Source: Lithospermum erythrorhizon
Lineage: Eukaryota > Streptophyta > Magnoliopsida > Boraginales > Boraginaceae
Assembly: GCA_019722365.1 (NCBI GenBank)
Contig: JADFUC010000856.1
Span: 1,455,250-1,519,249, forward strand
Direction of reading: 5' to 3'
Length of the DNA stretch: 64,000 nt
A program made the translations under genes and the position numbers. Each line of letters starts with the position of its first letter. Position 1 is the first letter of the stretch. The notes beneath the pieces were generated by a model. The model was given only the letters and a program-made list of their open reading frames with translations, made no database searches and was not told where the DNA came from. Below are positions 1 to 10,964 of this stretch, one piece after another.

Positions 1-119
1 AAAATACAAGCACCACCTACCGTTCTCTCTACTTTACTTATAGTTATATTTATAACATGTTTACGTTTTTCTTGCGTTTTCTTTGCCCGCATCATAAGAT
101 TATATTTCTTCGGGCAATT

Positions 120-724
120 TATATTAGGGTTATGTACGGATCGATTCGGTTCGATTTTGAGCCAAAACTAGAACCGAACATATTTTGTCGGTTCTCTCAA
201 AGGTCGAACCTAAATCGGTTCGATTTCGATCGGTTCCGGTTCGGTTTCGGTTAAGATTCGGTTTTGAGACAATTTTTTAGCTTATCGTCTTGAATTCAAA
301 ATTAAGTCTTAAGTCTAGATCTAATCCATGTAATTTCAATAAAATCCTTTTAAAATTAATTATTCAATCTACATACACATTCAATATACAATACCACTCT
401 TTTTAAATATCTTTGTATTCCTTATATTATTAGTTTTAAAAAGATTTATATATATCTTATTCCATTATACCAATAATAAACAAAGTTAAATCTAAATTCA
501 CCTTCTTAAAATGTACACATGCAAATACTACAAGATCTTGAAAAGGATAATAAATGAAAATTGAGAAATCTACATAAAATTTAGAATTCGGTTCAGTTCG
601 ATTGAAGGCCGAACCTAAGTGGACCCAATGAAGATTCTACCGGCCTTAGAACCTAAATTGGATTCGGTTACGTCGAGTTCCAAAATTTAGGTTGACGGGT
701 CAAATTCATATATATATATATATA
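120..724. repeat. GGTTCGG-flanked non-autonomous repeat, copy 1
   Basis: First of two head-to-tail copies of a roughly 600-base repeat. It opens with TATTAGGG and a GGTTCGATTTTGAGCCAAAAC block, continues through an AT-rich core, and ends in CCGAACCTAA-type sequence, so its two ends are broadly complementary. It has no credible coding capacity; the 57-254 reading frame is just translation of the GGTTCGG tract. Such CGGTT-rich, inverted-end units are common in plant genomes as short non-autonomous DNA elements. The superfamily cannot be settled here because no clean target-site duplication is visible. Confidence 0.7.
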
Positions 725-729
725 TATAT
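708..729. repeat. (AT)n microsatellite
   Basis: Eleven uninterrupted AT dinucleotides lie at the junction between the two 605-base repeat copies. Confidence 0.9.
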
Positions 730-1350
730 TAGGGGTGTCTGTGAATCGGTTGGTTCGATTTTGAGCCAAAACCGGAATCGAACTTATTTCGTCAGTTTTA
801 CCAGCCCGGCACAAATGGGTTGGGTTTAGATGAGTTTCAATCTCATCGATTCCAATCGGTTCCAGTTCGGTTGGGGTAATATGCCAATATTTTAGCCAAT
901 TGTCATGGGATCAAAATTAAGTCCTAAAACTAAATTTAATTAATGTAATTCCAATAAACTCCTTTTAAGAATAATTATGCAATTTACATACACATTCAAT
1001 ATATAATACTACTATTTTTACATATTTTGTATCTCATATATTATTAGCTTTAGAAATATTTACATATCTCTTATTATATTATATCAATAATGAATAAAGT
1101 TAAATTTAAATTTTTCTCCTTAAAATGTACTCATACAAATACAATCTAAATTCTCCTCCTTAAAATGTAATCATACAAATAATGAAAATTGATAAAATCT
1201 ATAGAAAACTTAGCCATCGGTTCGGTTATTTAGAAGGCCGAACCTAAATTGATCCGATTCTCTTCGAGACCGAACCTAAATCGATTAGGTTTAAATCGAT
1301 TCCAAAAATTTCTATTATTTTTGAAATTTCGGTTCGGTTTCAGAATTTAT
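725..1350. repeat. GGTTCGG-flanked non-autonomous repeat, copy 2
   Basis: Second copy, aligning with copy 1 over its whole length with many substitutions. Shared landmarks in order: TATTAGGG start, GGTTCGATTTTGAGCCAAAAC, ATGTAATTCCAATAAA, TACATACACATTCAATATA, CTTAAAATGTAC, AATGAAAATTGA, and the terminal AAGGCCGAACCTAA block. The divergence is large enough that the duplication is not an assembly artefact. Confidence 0.7.
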
Positions 1351-1830
1351 GCACGCGGCTTTTCTTCTTAGTGGAACTTGAATTGACATTTCCATATTCT
1401 CTGATAGGACTTCAACAAAATACAAATCCGGGCTTGAACAGAGCCAGGCAGAGCAGAAAGAGCAGCAGTGGAGGAGCCGATTGGAGGCAAGACGATTTCG
1501 GTTCGAAAAAAGCGAAAAAATTTACGTTCGAGTTCGGGAACGAGAACTTTCGAACCGATTGAATTTTTAATTAAAAAAAATTAAAAAAATTATATATATA
1601 TATATATATATATAACTTAGAATAACCGAGAACCGAACCGAAAATAGCAAGAAAAAAACCAAAATAACCCGAGCAGAGCCGAACCGAAAATAGCCGGGCC
1701 GAATCGAGCCGTCGGGCAGAGCCGGAACCGAGCCGGGTTCGGTTCCATCTGTCCGAGCAATGAGGAGTGGGTTCGGTTCATACCAAAAACCGAACCGAAC
1801 GACCCGATGGAAGCCACAATGCATGGGGGT
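1325..1830. repeat. GGTTCGG/CCGAACC-rich repeat block, opposite orientation
   Basis: Starts with TTCGGTTCGGTTTCAG and from 1617 onward carries repeated CCGAACCGAA-type motifs, the complement of the motif in the two units upstream. A (TA)n run lies at 1590-1614. It is probably a third, rearranged member of the same repeat family. The minus-strand reading frames here are low-complexity translations of the motif and are not genes. Confidence 0.55.
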
Positions 1831-2448
1831 CACGTGATATAAAATGAACTTTGTGGTCAGCAGGAGTCCCACCTACATAGGAGTATTAATTAATGCTACT
1901 ACCTCAATTTATATTAATTGAGTTTCTCACTTTTAGAATCTGATTTTAATTATTAATTATTTTTTATACGTTATAAAAAATTACAAAAAAATAATATTAT
2001 GAAAATATTTTTGAAACCAAATTCAATGATATTAATTTTAAATTTTTCGGATTAGCGAATAAAAATTTATTTGTAATCAAAATCTTGATATGCAATCTCA
2101 AAACGCCAATTAATTTGAAATGGAAGGTACTTTTAATTTGCATTTTTATGTCATGATTATTAAACTTGGACAATCACACAATATAATAAACTCCCATTGA
2201 AGGCTTGGATCCTGCCTTCACCAAGAATTATGCCTTACCTTCTTATTTTAATTTAGTAATAAAGGAGACGTACGATGTACGATATATAATCGATTTCTCA
2301 AATATTTTACATATTTTTTATATTTAATTCGAAGTCATTTAAAATTATTAATTTACACTCTTCGAATTTTTTTAATTAATATTTTATTTTTTTGAAGGGA
2401 TACTTTGATCCACCCGAATAACTCTTTATTTTAATTAATCATATTAAT
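1831..2448. other. AT-rich spacer, nothing recognised
   Basis: Strongly AT-rich sequence with no reading frame, tandem repeat or known motif that can be supported. Confidence 0.6.
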
Positions 2449-3296
2449 GTTGGATTTTTCGGATTAAAATAATAATTATTTAATCAAATACCAGGAACTC
2501 TACGAGAGTTATAAAAACAATAATTTAATAGAGAAATTATGTACCTTTACCTTGAAGTTGCAACGGAATAATGTTAGAGGAGGCTCAGAACAATAAAGTA
2601 GGTTGTCTCCCAAGAATAGTCGCTCCCGACGATTGGTCCAAACTCTTAAAATCGGTTTCTTTAGAACAATTAAAAGTACACAAAGGAAAAATATAGGTGG
2701 AAGAAAATCATAATTTTCTTCCCTATATGGCCGAACAAGAGAGGGGGTGGGGAGAGAGGTTTTGTTTCATCTTTTCTCTAAACGATAAATAATGAATGAG
2801 CAATTATTTTCACCCAATTTCGAGAGAACCCTTTATATGAAGCCACCGAGCCACAGAAAATGCGATAAACATATAGCAAAGAACATTCTAGAATCCACTC
2901 CTCGCTAAACTCTGCAGTTCGCGTGCTATGGGTTAGGATATCAAATTAGGAATCTTGCTATTATTTCCATACAGGTTACACTTTGCCGGAAAGTTATAAT
3001 CGTATTATAGTTTGATCGTACATAAGGTAGCACTCTTTAGGCTCGATTGACAAAGTAATATATTCATTTGTATTACTTGAACATTGTATTAATATATAGA
3101 TTATGAAGCGGACCTGGTAAAAGCCGTAAGCCAACCCAATGTCAATTCAAGTTAATCCTAATATCTCGATTGTCGAACAAGTGAACATACGAATTTATAT
3201 TTATTTGAATATAATTAAATGTAAGTAAATCGTTTGTACAATTAAATTTATTACAACGGGCATATTTATGAGATCTAATATCTCTATATTTCCAAT
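2449..3296 (-). repeat. LTR (3' copy) of a minus-strand LTR element
   Basis: Aligns with 7886-8802 in the same orientation over most of its length. Shared landmarks in plus-strand order: GGATTAAAATAA, CTACGAGA..TATAAAAACA, CCTTGAAGTTGCA, GGAATAATGT, AGAGGAGGCTC, AAAGTAGGTTGTCTC, CTCTAAA, AATAATGAATGAG, then the GATTGACAA and GAATATAATTAAATGTAA block. Read on the minus strand it starts near TTGGAAATAT-GAGATATTAGAT and ends near ATCCAACA, fitting a TG..CA LTR. The other copy is followed on the minus strand by a primer-binding-like site, so this is the 3' copy. Confidence 0.65.
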
Positions 3297-3754
3297 ACTC
3301 CCAACTTGTCTGTAGATGATTACTTGTAACCATTACTGATTAACGATTATCTTAAAAGCGATTTCTTCTTTCGATTTAACAATCAAAAGTATGAAAAGGT
3401 AGATTTGTGTCACCAAACTTTTATCTATTCTTTTCTTGGGTGTATAAATTAATGTGATTCGGTACTATCTTTGGAAGTGCGCACCATAATCACCACCAAT
3501 TCTTCAGAAGCCGAGAAATATATACTTAGATTATATCCGATTATACAAATTGCATCTTGTGTCTGAAGATTTCACAAAACACTTATGGTATCTGAGAACT
3601 CAAGTCTTTTTTATAATCCTCCGATTATGAAAACGTTTAGATAGGGGTCAAAGTACATTACTCTTTGTAAAGTGTCAGACCCAACTTCGAGATCTGAATG
3701 ATCATTTAACATAAAGAAGTTACATGAGAACCCGCCTTAGGACCACCGAGATAT
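3297..3754. other. LTR-element interior, no coding signal
   Basis: No gene seen. TGGTATCTGAG at 3586-3596 resembles a plant LTR-element primer-binding site (TGGTATCAGAG), and the preceding bases end in CACTTA. No matching LTR for it could be delimited. Confidence 0.35.
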
Positions 3755-4080
3755 TGTAATACCCGGCCAAAAATGTGTGTGTTTATGTGTGCTATGGTTG
3801 ATATGATTTGATTGGTACTACTCGTACCACCAAGATGCATCTTTTTTTCGGAAGCTCATCCCATAAGAACTTCATTGTTAAGCGTGCTTGACACAGGGGT
3901 AATTCTAGGATGGGTGACCCACTGGGAAGTTTCTCGGTGAGCATGTGAGAGTGGTAAACGTCTTTGGAAGAACAATCAGTGGTTTTGAGGTCATCAAAAT
4001 CTAATAGTACCGACCGGTGCGCCGGGCAGGCGTTGGATGCTCTCTTCTAAGTTTCTCAGTGGTCGAGAATCCAGTCATGC
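3755..4080 (+). mobile_element. Cassandra-like TRIM LTR
   Basis: Begins TGTAATACCCGGCC, close to the TGTAACA..CC start typical of Cassandra LTRs, and contains an internal 5S rRNA-like segment. Cassandra elements are terminal-repeat retrotransposons in miniature whose LTRs carry a 5S-derived RNA polymerase III promoter. Only one LTR is visible, so this is a solo LTR or a truncated copy, and its 3' boundary is approximate. Confidence 0.6.
3814..3943 (+). pseudogene. 5S rRNA-like sequence within Cassandra-like LTR
   Basis: Matches plant 5S rRNA in order: TACCACCAAGATGCAT (5S: TACCAGCACTAATGCA), then CATCCCATAAGAACTTC (ATCCCATCAGAACTCC), then GTTAAGCGTGCTTG (exact), then CTAGGATGGGTGACC (exact) and CTGGGAAGTTTCTCG (CTGGGAAGTCCTCG). 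The internal-promoter region is the best preserved part. Substitutions throughout, plus a T run replacing the ACCGG segment, argue against a functional ribosomal 5S gene. No tandem 5S array is present. Confidence 0.8.
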
Positions 4081-7000
4081 ATTCAAATGTCTTTTGACAT
4101 ACGTACCCGTGTGATTGATTAGAGTTGATAATCATACTCACCCGATCAGAAAGCATTGATTAAAACAATAAATTCATCTTGTCGATTTGGTGCCCGATTA
4201 GAATTAGTAGACACTTGATTAGGGACAAGCAATCTCGCATTTGGCGGGCTTGAATAGAGGATTTCTTGTTTGGATCACTTAACCCCAGTCTACTCCAAAA
4301 AATGTCTTGATAACTGAGTGGAACCAATTTTATTATTCTAATAATAAAACTATCATTATTCAATAACACATGATGAGGCAAACATGCCTTTGAATAAGAA
4401 GCATATATTCAAACAAGTCTACGGAAGAAATTAAAATTGAGCTTCCTTCCACTGAATCATGCATCATTCATGTTTTCCCTTTTTGATTGAATCATGTATT
4501 CTAGTCATTCAAGAGAAACAACTTCAAGATGCTATCTTAACCCCGTAAGTAGATCTTCAGAAGCTTTATATGCATTTAGGTCCATTAGGACATGTAAACC
4601 CCGGTGTCGTGTCATCATCTTTTAACCATCCTCAAAAGAATATTTACCATCCATGCAAAAGCATTCATGATGTAGAGGTGTTAATGTTGCTTCGATCCGG
4701 GTAGATATAGCGTTGTTACTGCATTCACATAGGTTTTCGTTATGTTTAGAACATGGCTAGGCACATGCGTTCTTGCCAATTTTGAGTCATGGGCGTATAT
4801 CTTATATACTAGCCAACTTTTTGCATATCTTTATGATATCTTCCTTGATCAAACTCTTTCTTGCATCGAAATTGTGATCAGATTAGAGGCACAACCCTGT
4901 TACCACATAAATTGATAGAATCTTGGTTGTATAGACTTATAGTACGTGTCAGGTGGAATAATTTCCATAGTTACCACAAAAGTGCATTTAGTTCAATAAC
5001 TAAGCATAGTAGAAGGATCAGAATTGATCTTCTAAACTAACCCGAACAATTTCATTATTAACTATATTCTCTTTCCCGTTACTTGGGTATTACTCATGAT
5101 TCACTTGTTCTTAGAGGAATTGTTCGGTAATGGTAACATGACATTCTATGAGATCTAAGCGGGGAGAAGATCTTTGCATTAGACATGTCGGGTTCAAGCA
5201 TGAAAGAGGTATTTGTCTAATTTTAGTTTATTCACTTTTAAACTCCATAACAATTATCATCTGTAACTGTTATATCGAATTTAATCCATATTGTATATCG
5301 AGTAGATACAGATCTGCTTACTAAGGTAAACGATTACGACCATACCATTGACAACTCAAATATGGTAAGGTCATTTTCCTTAGTAACTTGTGTATCACAT
5401 ACATACAATGATACGTGAAATGCTAAAAGCTCCCGTTGACCTTTTGAACTCTTAGTTTTATCTTCTTTCTCAGAAGACTTCTTTGCACCTCCTTTATACT
5501 CAAATATCTTAAGTTACTTAACTTGAATATTAGCGGTATACTAGTTTTCATTGTTACGCTTTTTTAAGATGTGAGTGAGCCAAAAGAAATGTCAAGTACT
5601 ATCCTTAAGGATCATTACCTAGGAACATTTCTTGCTCGCGATAGAATGCAAATAATGATGTCATTCGCATGGAATCTAGCAGTTTCCGGAGAATGAACTC
5701 CGGAGGATAAATAGAAATTACTATGAGTAAATTTTTTTAAATATTCAAAATGAATAAATACGTTCCATTCACATGGAATCTTACTTAGAAACATTCATTC
5801 TCTAATTTCTTATAACTTTAAGAAAACTTATGAAATAGATCGAACATAGTTTGTACTTGTTAAAACGAATACCACGTATTTCATATATAGTTCTTAGAAA
5901 TCATTTTGCGAAGTCGATTCATTCATATTGTTATGAAGAATCTGTACAAAGGTGAGTGCAGAATCTCTTAACTGTGTATATGGAAACTTGTTTATGTACC
6001 TGAATCGGGTTTAATACATTCTCTTATATATATGTCACCGTATCTCGTACTCTAGTCACCTTGTGGAATCTACGTTCCTCGGATGATTCATATTAAATCA
6101 ATTAAATACCTTATAATCATGGGCAGGTTCCATGTTATTGTTGGTAGATTTGTAGCTGTTATCTTAAAGTTGACATGTATTTGTCGAGACAATACATTTA
6201 TCAGTCAAGATTAGTAACCTCCAGTAATTACAGCGAGTTATTTCAATCCATCTTCTCAAGGAGTAAAGACATCAAGTACAGTTCAAGGTCCACTGATATT
6301 ATGGTATTCTTTAGTAATGTTTGTCATCCAATTGTTGAAGAAAGAAAAATTGAATTACATTCCTTTAACAAGACATCCTTTAGAATAGGAACACATGGAT
6401 AATATGACTACTTGTTTGAGTTATTTATTTCATGTCGAGGTAATTCAAGAGAAATGCTCAAAAAGTCAAATCATTCTAGATGAAAGATTTCGAAAAGTGT
6501 GATCACCAGTTTGTGATGATTTCCTCAACTAGGATCAATTATTTCCCCTTGATGCTACTCTTTATTTTTTAGGTACATACTTCGAGAAAATATGTAAGTC
6601 AAATCGATAGTTGCATTTGTGGTTAATAACTTAACTATTAATAGGACAGCATTTTTACTTGGTGGTAGACTCGAAAGTCATACTTTCTATTTCTCAAGTT
6701 TGCCCATTCCATTTACTTATACTTGAAATGGGTAAACTTAGTCAGCACCATCTCGAGTATGTTAAAATCAATGAGAATTGATTCCCTTTTTTTATTATGC
6801 CACGTTGCGACAATTGTGTATCAATTCATTTACCGGTTTGGTTAAATGAGATTACCAGAACTTAGTGTTCACCTTGATCAATTGTATATTACTAAGTGTG
6901 GAGTTCTCATGATAATTTAAAGAGGTTATGGCCGATTGCTAGATCTTCACTTGTGTCGTTATAATAATAGTAATTGATGATTATTATTATTACTCTATTT

Positions 7001-7329
7001 CTTATTATCGAACTGAAGTCACCTTGTCCTGATGATATTAGAATAATGATACAAAAGCCCAAGATGAAATTAAGCGAGACTTGTATTGAGATACTTATCT
7101 CTCAATATTTATATATTTTCAAATATATATTGTTGATGAACATCGATTGGTTAAAACTTGCAAGTTTAATCAATTATGATTGAAATTAAACGAATAATAA
7201 CTTGATAAGTCATTCGATAGTGACTCGTTAGTATTTTAATTGACTTTGTTAAGTTAATTAAAAATACTACAACTCACTAGTTACTCATTATTTGATTAGA
7301 AAGCCATAACGGTGCAATTAAATGCGTGT
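4081..7329. other. LTR-element interior, no supported gene
   Basis: About 3.2 kb of AT-rich sequence. The longest frames (minus 4160-4381, plus 6175-6402, plus 6974-7183) are 69 to 75 codons, lack recognisable domains and sit in low-complexity surroundings. I see no retroviral protease, reverse transcriptase or integrase motif on either strand. Confidence 0.5.
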
Positions 7330-7777
7330 TAAGCGATTCTTAGCGATTCTTGCCGGTTGGAATTAGGCTTTTGGTATTTAAAGAGACAAAGGTTTTCATT
7401 TCATGAAAAACTCTTGCCTCCCACTTCTCTCAAAAGCAGCCCCTTCTAGGAATTGGAAGGTTTTCTCTTTCAATTTTTGTTCCTATGACTCACAGCAAGT
7501 TCAGCTTTCGGATTCGATTCCACTGCAATTGTATGCAATCTAGGAGGCAATGTTTTTGTGTTGGACAAACTATTGGAGGAGATTTCAAAGGGGGCATTCA
7601 TGTGAGGCTTGTCAACTTGAGAAGAGTTGATTTTCATTAGATCTTCCTTTGCAATGTAAGAACTCTTTTATTCATATTGCATTTTATGTGTTTTAGATTA
7701 ATATACATTATTTTGAGGATCCGGGATGTATGAATTTGGTGTTTTATCACGAGTAAAATTCATACTAGATTCTAACA
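7330..7777 (+). repeat. Plus-strand LTR 3' part (R-U5-like)
   Basis: Layout typical of a plant copia LTR end: a TATA-like TATTTAAAG at 7376, a CT-rich leader (CTCTTGCCTCCCACTTCTCTC), then about 350 bases ending TCTAACA at 7771-7777. The next bases, ATATCAGATAAC, resemble a TGGTATCAGA primer-binding site. It is in the opposite orientation to, and unrelated in sequence to, the flanking 2449/7886 LTR pair, so it is a separate, probably nested element whose partner LTR was not found. Confidence 0.4.
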
Positions 7778-7869
7778 ATATCAGATAACAATTTTAAACA
7801 TATAAAATTCAAATCTAAACATATAAAAAAATTATATAGCATAATTACGTAATTATAATACTCGAAGTC

Positions 7870-7883
7870 GGCTCTTGATGCCA
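7870..7883 (-). other. Primer-binding-like site
   Basis: Minus-strand TGGCATCAAGAGCC directly follows the end of the 7886-8802 LTR, where a retrotransposon's tRNA primer site should lie. It differs from the common plant site TGGTATCAGAGCC by one substitution and a one-base insertion. Confidence 0.5.
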
Positions 7884-7885
7884 CT

Positions 7886-8802
7886 ACTAGGATTTTACGG
7901 ATTAAAATAACAGTTATCTAAACCGATTACCATTAACTCTACGAGATTATAAAAACAGTAATTCAATCAGAGATTATATACCTTACACCTTGAAGTTGCA
8001 GCGGAATAATGTCAGAGGAGGCTCCGAACAACCAAAGTAGGTTGTCTCACAGGAATATGGATTCCACTGACGATTGATCGAACCCTTCCGTAAGTTTTCT
8101 AAAACAATTACAAGAGTAACAAAGGAAAAATAGGAGGAAGAAAAAAGCAAAGATTTTTCCCCCCTATGGCGAACAAAAGTGGAAAGGAAAGGGTTTTTGC
8201 TTAACTGCTTTTCTCTAAAAAGATAGATAATGAATGAGAAAGCGATTAATTTCATTTCATAACTCGAGTCCACTTTTATATATGCTTCTCAGCTCTTAAA
8301 TTTAAGAGCACCGGGAGTTATGGCAAAACTCTTCCAACCTTAAGAAGAAATTCTAAGAACTCCTTGTAGAAGAAGATTCTAGAATCCACTCACTTAACAC
8401 CACTTACCGATTCGTGCGCTAGGGGTGAGATTTAATTGGAATTTCGCCTGATATTTCGCTTATAGTTATCACTTTAACCAAGGGAAATTATAATTTGCAT
8501 TATAGTTAGATCACATTGTTTATTATTATTTGACTAGACTCGATTGACAAGAGAGTAATATATTAATTTATAAATAGCGAACATTATATTGTAATATATA
8601 GATTGTAGAGACATAGTAGCCCATTAAAAGCTAACCCAATGTCAATGCGACTTAATCATAATATGTCAATTGTCGAACAATCGAACATATATAGCAAAGA
8701 CTTATATTATTTGAATATAATTAAATGTAAATGCAAATCGGTTTATGCAATCAAATTGTTCAACGAGCATATTTATGAATCTAATATCTCATATTTCCAA
8801 CG
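7886..8802 (-). repeat. LTR (5' copy) of the minus-strand LTR element
   Basis: Partner of 2449-3296. On the minus strand it begins near TTGGAAATATGAGATATTAG and ends at the primer-binding-like site. The 96-codon minus-strand frame at 7983-8273 lies wholly inside the LTR and is probably fortuitous. The two copies differ by many substitutions and small indels, so the insertion is old. Confidence 0.65.
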
Positions 8803-8825
8803 ATTTGATCATGTTTTTATGTAGC

Positions 8826-9075
8826 TGACCTCTTAGGCTCGATTGACAAGAATAATATAATATTAATTTATGTTAACCCGAACATTGTATTATTATATGG
8901 TATGGCTTGACGCAGTAAGCCATCATAGCCACAATGTCGATGCGAGTTAATCCTAATATGTCAATTGTCGAATATATATCTGAACTTATATTATTTGAAT
9001 ATAATTAAATGTAAGTAAATCGGTTGCACAATCAAATTGTTCAACGAGCATATTTATGAGATCTAATATAATAAT
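8826..9075 (-). repeat. Duplicated LTR start segment
   Basis: Repeats the outer 250-270 bases of the adjacent LTR (compare 8533-8785). Shared blocks are CTCGATTGACAAGA, AACATTGTATT, CAATGTCGATGCGAGTTAATC, ATATGTCAATTGTCGAA, TTATATTATTTGAATATAATTAAATGTAA and TTGTTCAACGAGCATATTTATGA. It is a tandem extension of the LTR, or the stub of a second LTR copy. Confidence 0.65.
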
Positions 9076-10964
9076 ACTTTTGACAATTAACATGATACAG
9101 ACCTCTGGAATTGCTTAAATCATTAATGGGAACACATTATCTATAATCTTATATTAAGGAAGTGATTTGGTATTCCACTTATAAGTTTTTAGTTTATGAT
9201 TTTGTTCCCACATAAAGTTGGATGAGAATGAAGAAAATTTTCTACGACATGACTATGTCAAATAGTTTGAGATATTAAGTGTGCTTCAATTTTGTACATG
9301 GAGCCGGTGAAAATAATTTATTGGGAATCCTCATACTCGTATATGACTTTATCATTATTTGTTAATTGAAACTAAAATTATTAGCAATTAGCATCTATTA
9401 TGATTCAAAGGGATAATTAATAATAACAATAACAATAATTCTAGCAAAATTGTATAATTAATAATATATGATTTTGGTAAGGAGGTATAACAATAATTCT
9501 ACAAAATCAAATGTCAAGTTCATGGATATGATTACAAATTATTACAAATGTCACCTTTGTAGATATCTTTATATGATTACAAATGTCACATTTGCGAAAT
9601 ATCTACAAATGTGACATTTGTAATCATGATTGAAAAAATATATATATCAACTATACCAAACCGAAATGTTCATAGAGAGATACAAATATTACTTTAACAA
9701 TTTGATGTACTCTGACTAAATATTTTGACGAATTGATCATCAATATAGTATCGTCGAATTATTTGCTTTTATGTCGATTTGATATGATTTAAAAAGTATA
9801 ATTTAAATTTTTGTGGAATCCCAATATATAAAATTCATATATGTAGGAAATTAAATAATAATAATAATTCTACTAAAACATGATTGTTTAACTTATTAAT
9901 AATATATAAATAATATTAAATAATTTATTTAAAGAATGAAAAAATGATACAGCATTATAAAATGTACCATTAGATGGTCGATGAAAAAATTCAAAAAAAT
10001 ATACCAAAATTATTTTAGTAAGCTTAATTAAAATGTGTCTTATAAATTGGGTTAAGCAGTTGAGTACAGTTACTTAAAAGTTAAGAAATAAGCTTACATA
10101 ATTGACATTAATAAATTTATTTTTTGGGAAAATTGTACATATTACCTAAAATATACCAAAATGAAAAAAATATATAATAAAATAAGGTATAATTTGTATT
10201 TTTAATTATTAATAAATCATTAATGAACAAAAAAGCTTAATAAACTGTAACTTTCTACCTAAAGAATACCTTAATTAGATCAGCAAGTTGGTACACCGCC
10301 AATGTATGTTGTTTGACCATGAAAACGTGGTATTCCATAATTTCAGATATCGGCCAAGTGACTGTAGTCATTCCATTTGTTTGCTTGCTCAATCCTGTTA
10401 ATGATTCAACCATATTCACCTAATCGCAGATATATATACTACGGAGTATTTCCTTATGATGCATCTTACTAGGCGGATAATCGAGAGGTAATCACCACTG
10501 AGAGGTAAGCAGATGCAAAGGAGTACCGACAGACTAGTATTGAGAGGAAATCGAAGCAATCTAAAAAGAAAAAAGAATAAATATGTTGTTGACATGGAGT
10601 GTATAAACATAGAATATATCTCCTGTCTAATTTACAGTTTTGTTGTCTGTCCAACTGATCTGAAAATGTACAATTAAATAACGCCTTCTCTTCCAACTTA
10701 TGCTAAGATGAGTGGAATGTGTGAATCTATGCGATCTGATGGAGTGAAGGTTGTCTTACAACATCCTTCGATTTAAGAGTTGTCTGGTGCAAGTAGTGTG
10801 GTGTGAGTCGATAAATGAGGTTGGAGAGAGACTTGCGCTTGGAGCATGATCCAGAGTTAAGCCAAATAATTCACCCGACTCCATCTGCCATGTCTAGGAG
10901 GTTTTGATTCATATTCTCTAGCTCTATTTATAAAGGATCACATTATAAGTGCATAGGTATGCCA
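9076..10964. other. AT-rich intergenic, downstream of VTE6
   Basis: No gene supported. It contains the 22-base inverted repeat at 9573-9627, annotated separately. The part nearest 10965 should include the VTE6 3' untranslated region, but no clear polyadenylation signal stands out on the minus strand. The minus-strand frames at 10416-10696 overlap each other, have no domain features and are not annotated. Confidence 0.5.
9573..9627. repeat. Perfect 22-base inverted repeat (hairpin)
   Basis: Arms 9573-9594 and 9606-9627 are exact reverse complements (ATGATTACAAATGTCACATT.. and its complement) around an 11-base loop. A diverged copy of the arm (ATTACAAATGTCACCTTTGTAGATAT) lies at 9541-9566, so the hairpin sits in a larger imperfect inverted repeat. 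It is compatible with the remnant of a short MITE. Confidence 0.85.

Larger units (their letters stand above)
2449..8802 (-). mobile_element. Non-autonomous LTR retroelement (LARD-like), minus strand
   Basis: Defined by the direct repeats 2449-3296 and 7886-8802 and by a primer-binding-like site just inside the second one (minus-strand TGGCATCAAGAGCC, 7870-7883; compare TGGTATCAGAGCC, complementary to initiator Met-tRNA in many plant copia elements). The roughly 4.6 kb interior has no recognisable gag or pol in any frame, and its open frames are under 100 residues with no domain similarity that I can see. That matches large retrotransposon derivatives (LARDs), or an interior replaced by nested insertions, since other elements appear inside at 3755 and 7330. 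Confidence 0.5.

Noticed and set aside
1567..1872. 101-codon minus frame
   Set aside because: Translation of the CCGAACC repeat and a (TA)n run; low complexity, with repeated Phe-Gly-Ser words; overlaps a second such frame.
3814..3943. Functional 5S rRNA gene
   Set aside because: Many substitutions, a T run replacing a conserved segment, no tandem array, and placement within a TGTAATACCC-type Cassandra LTR.
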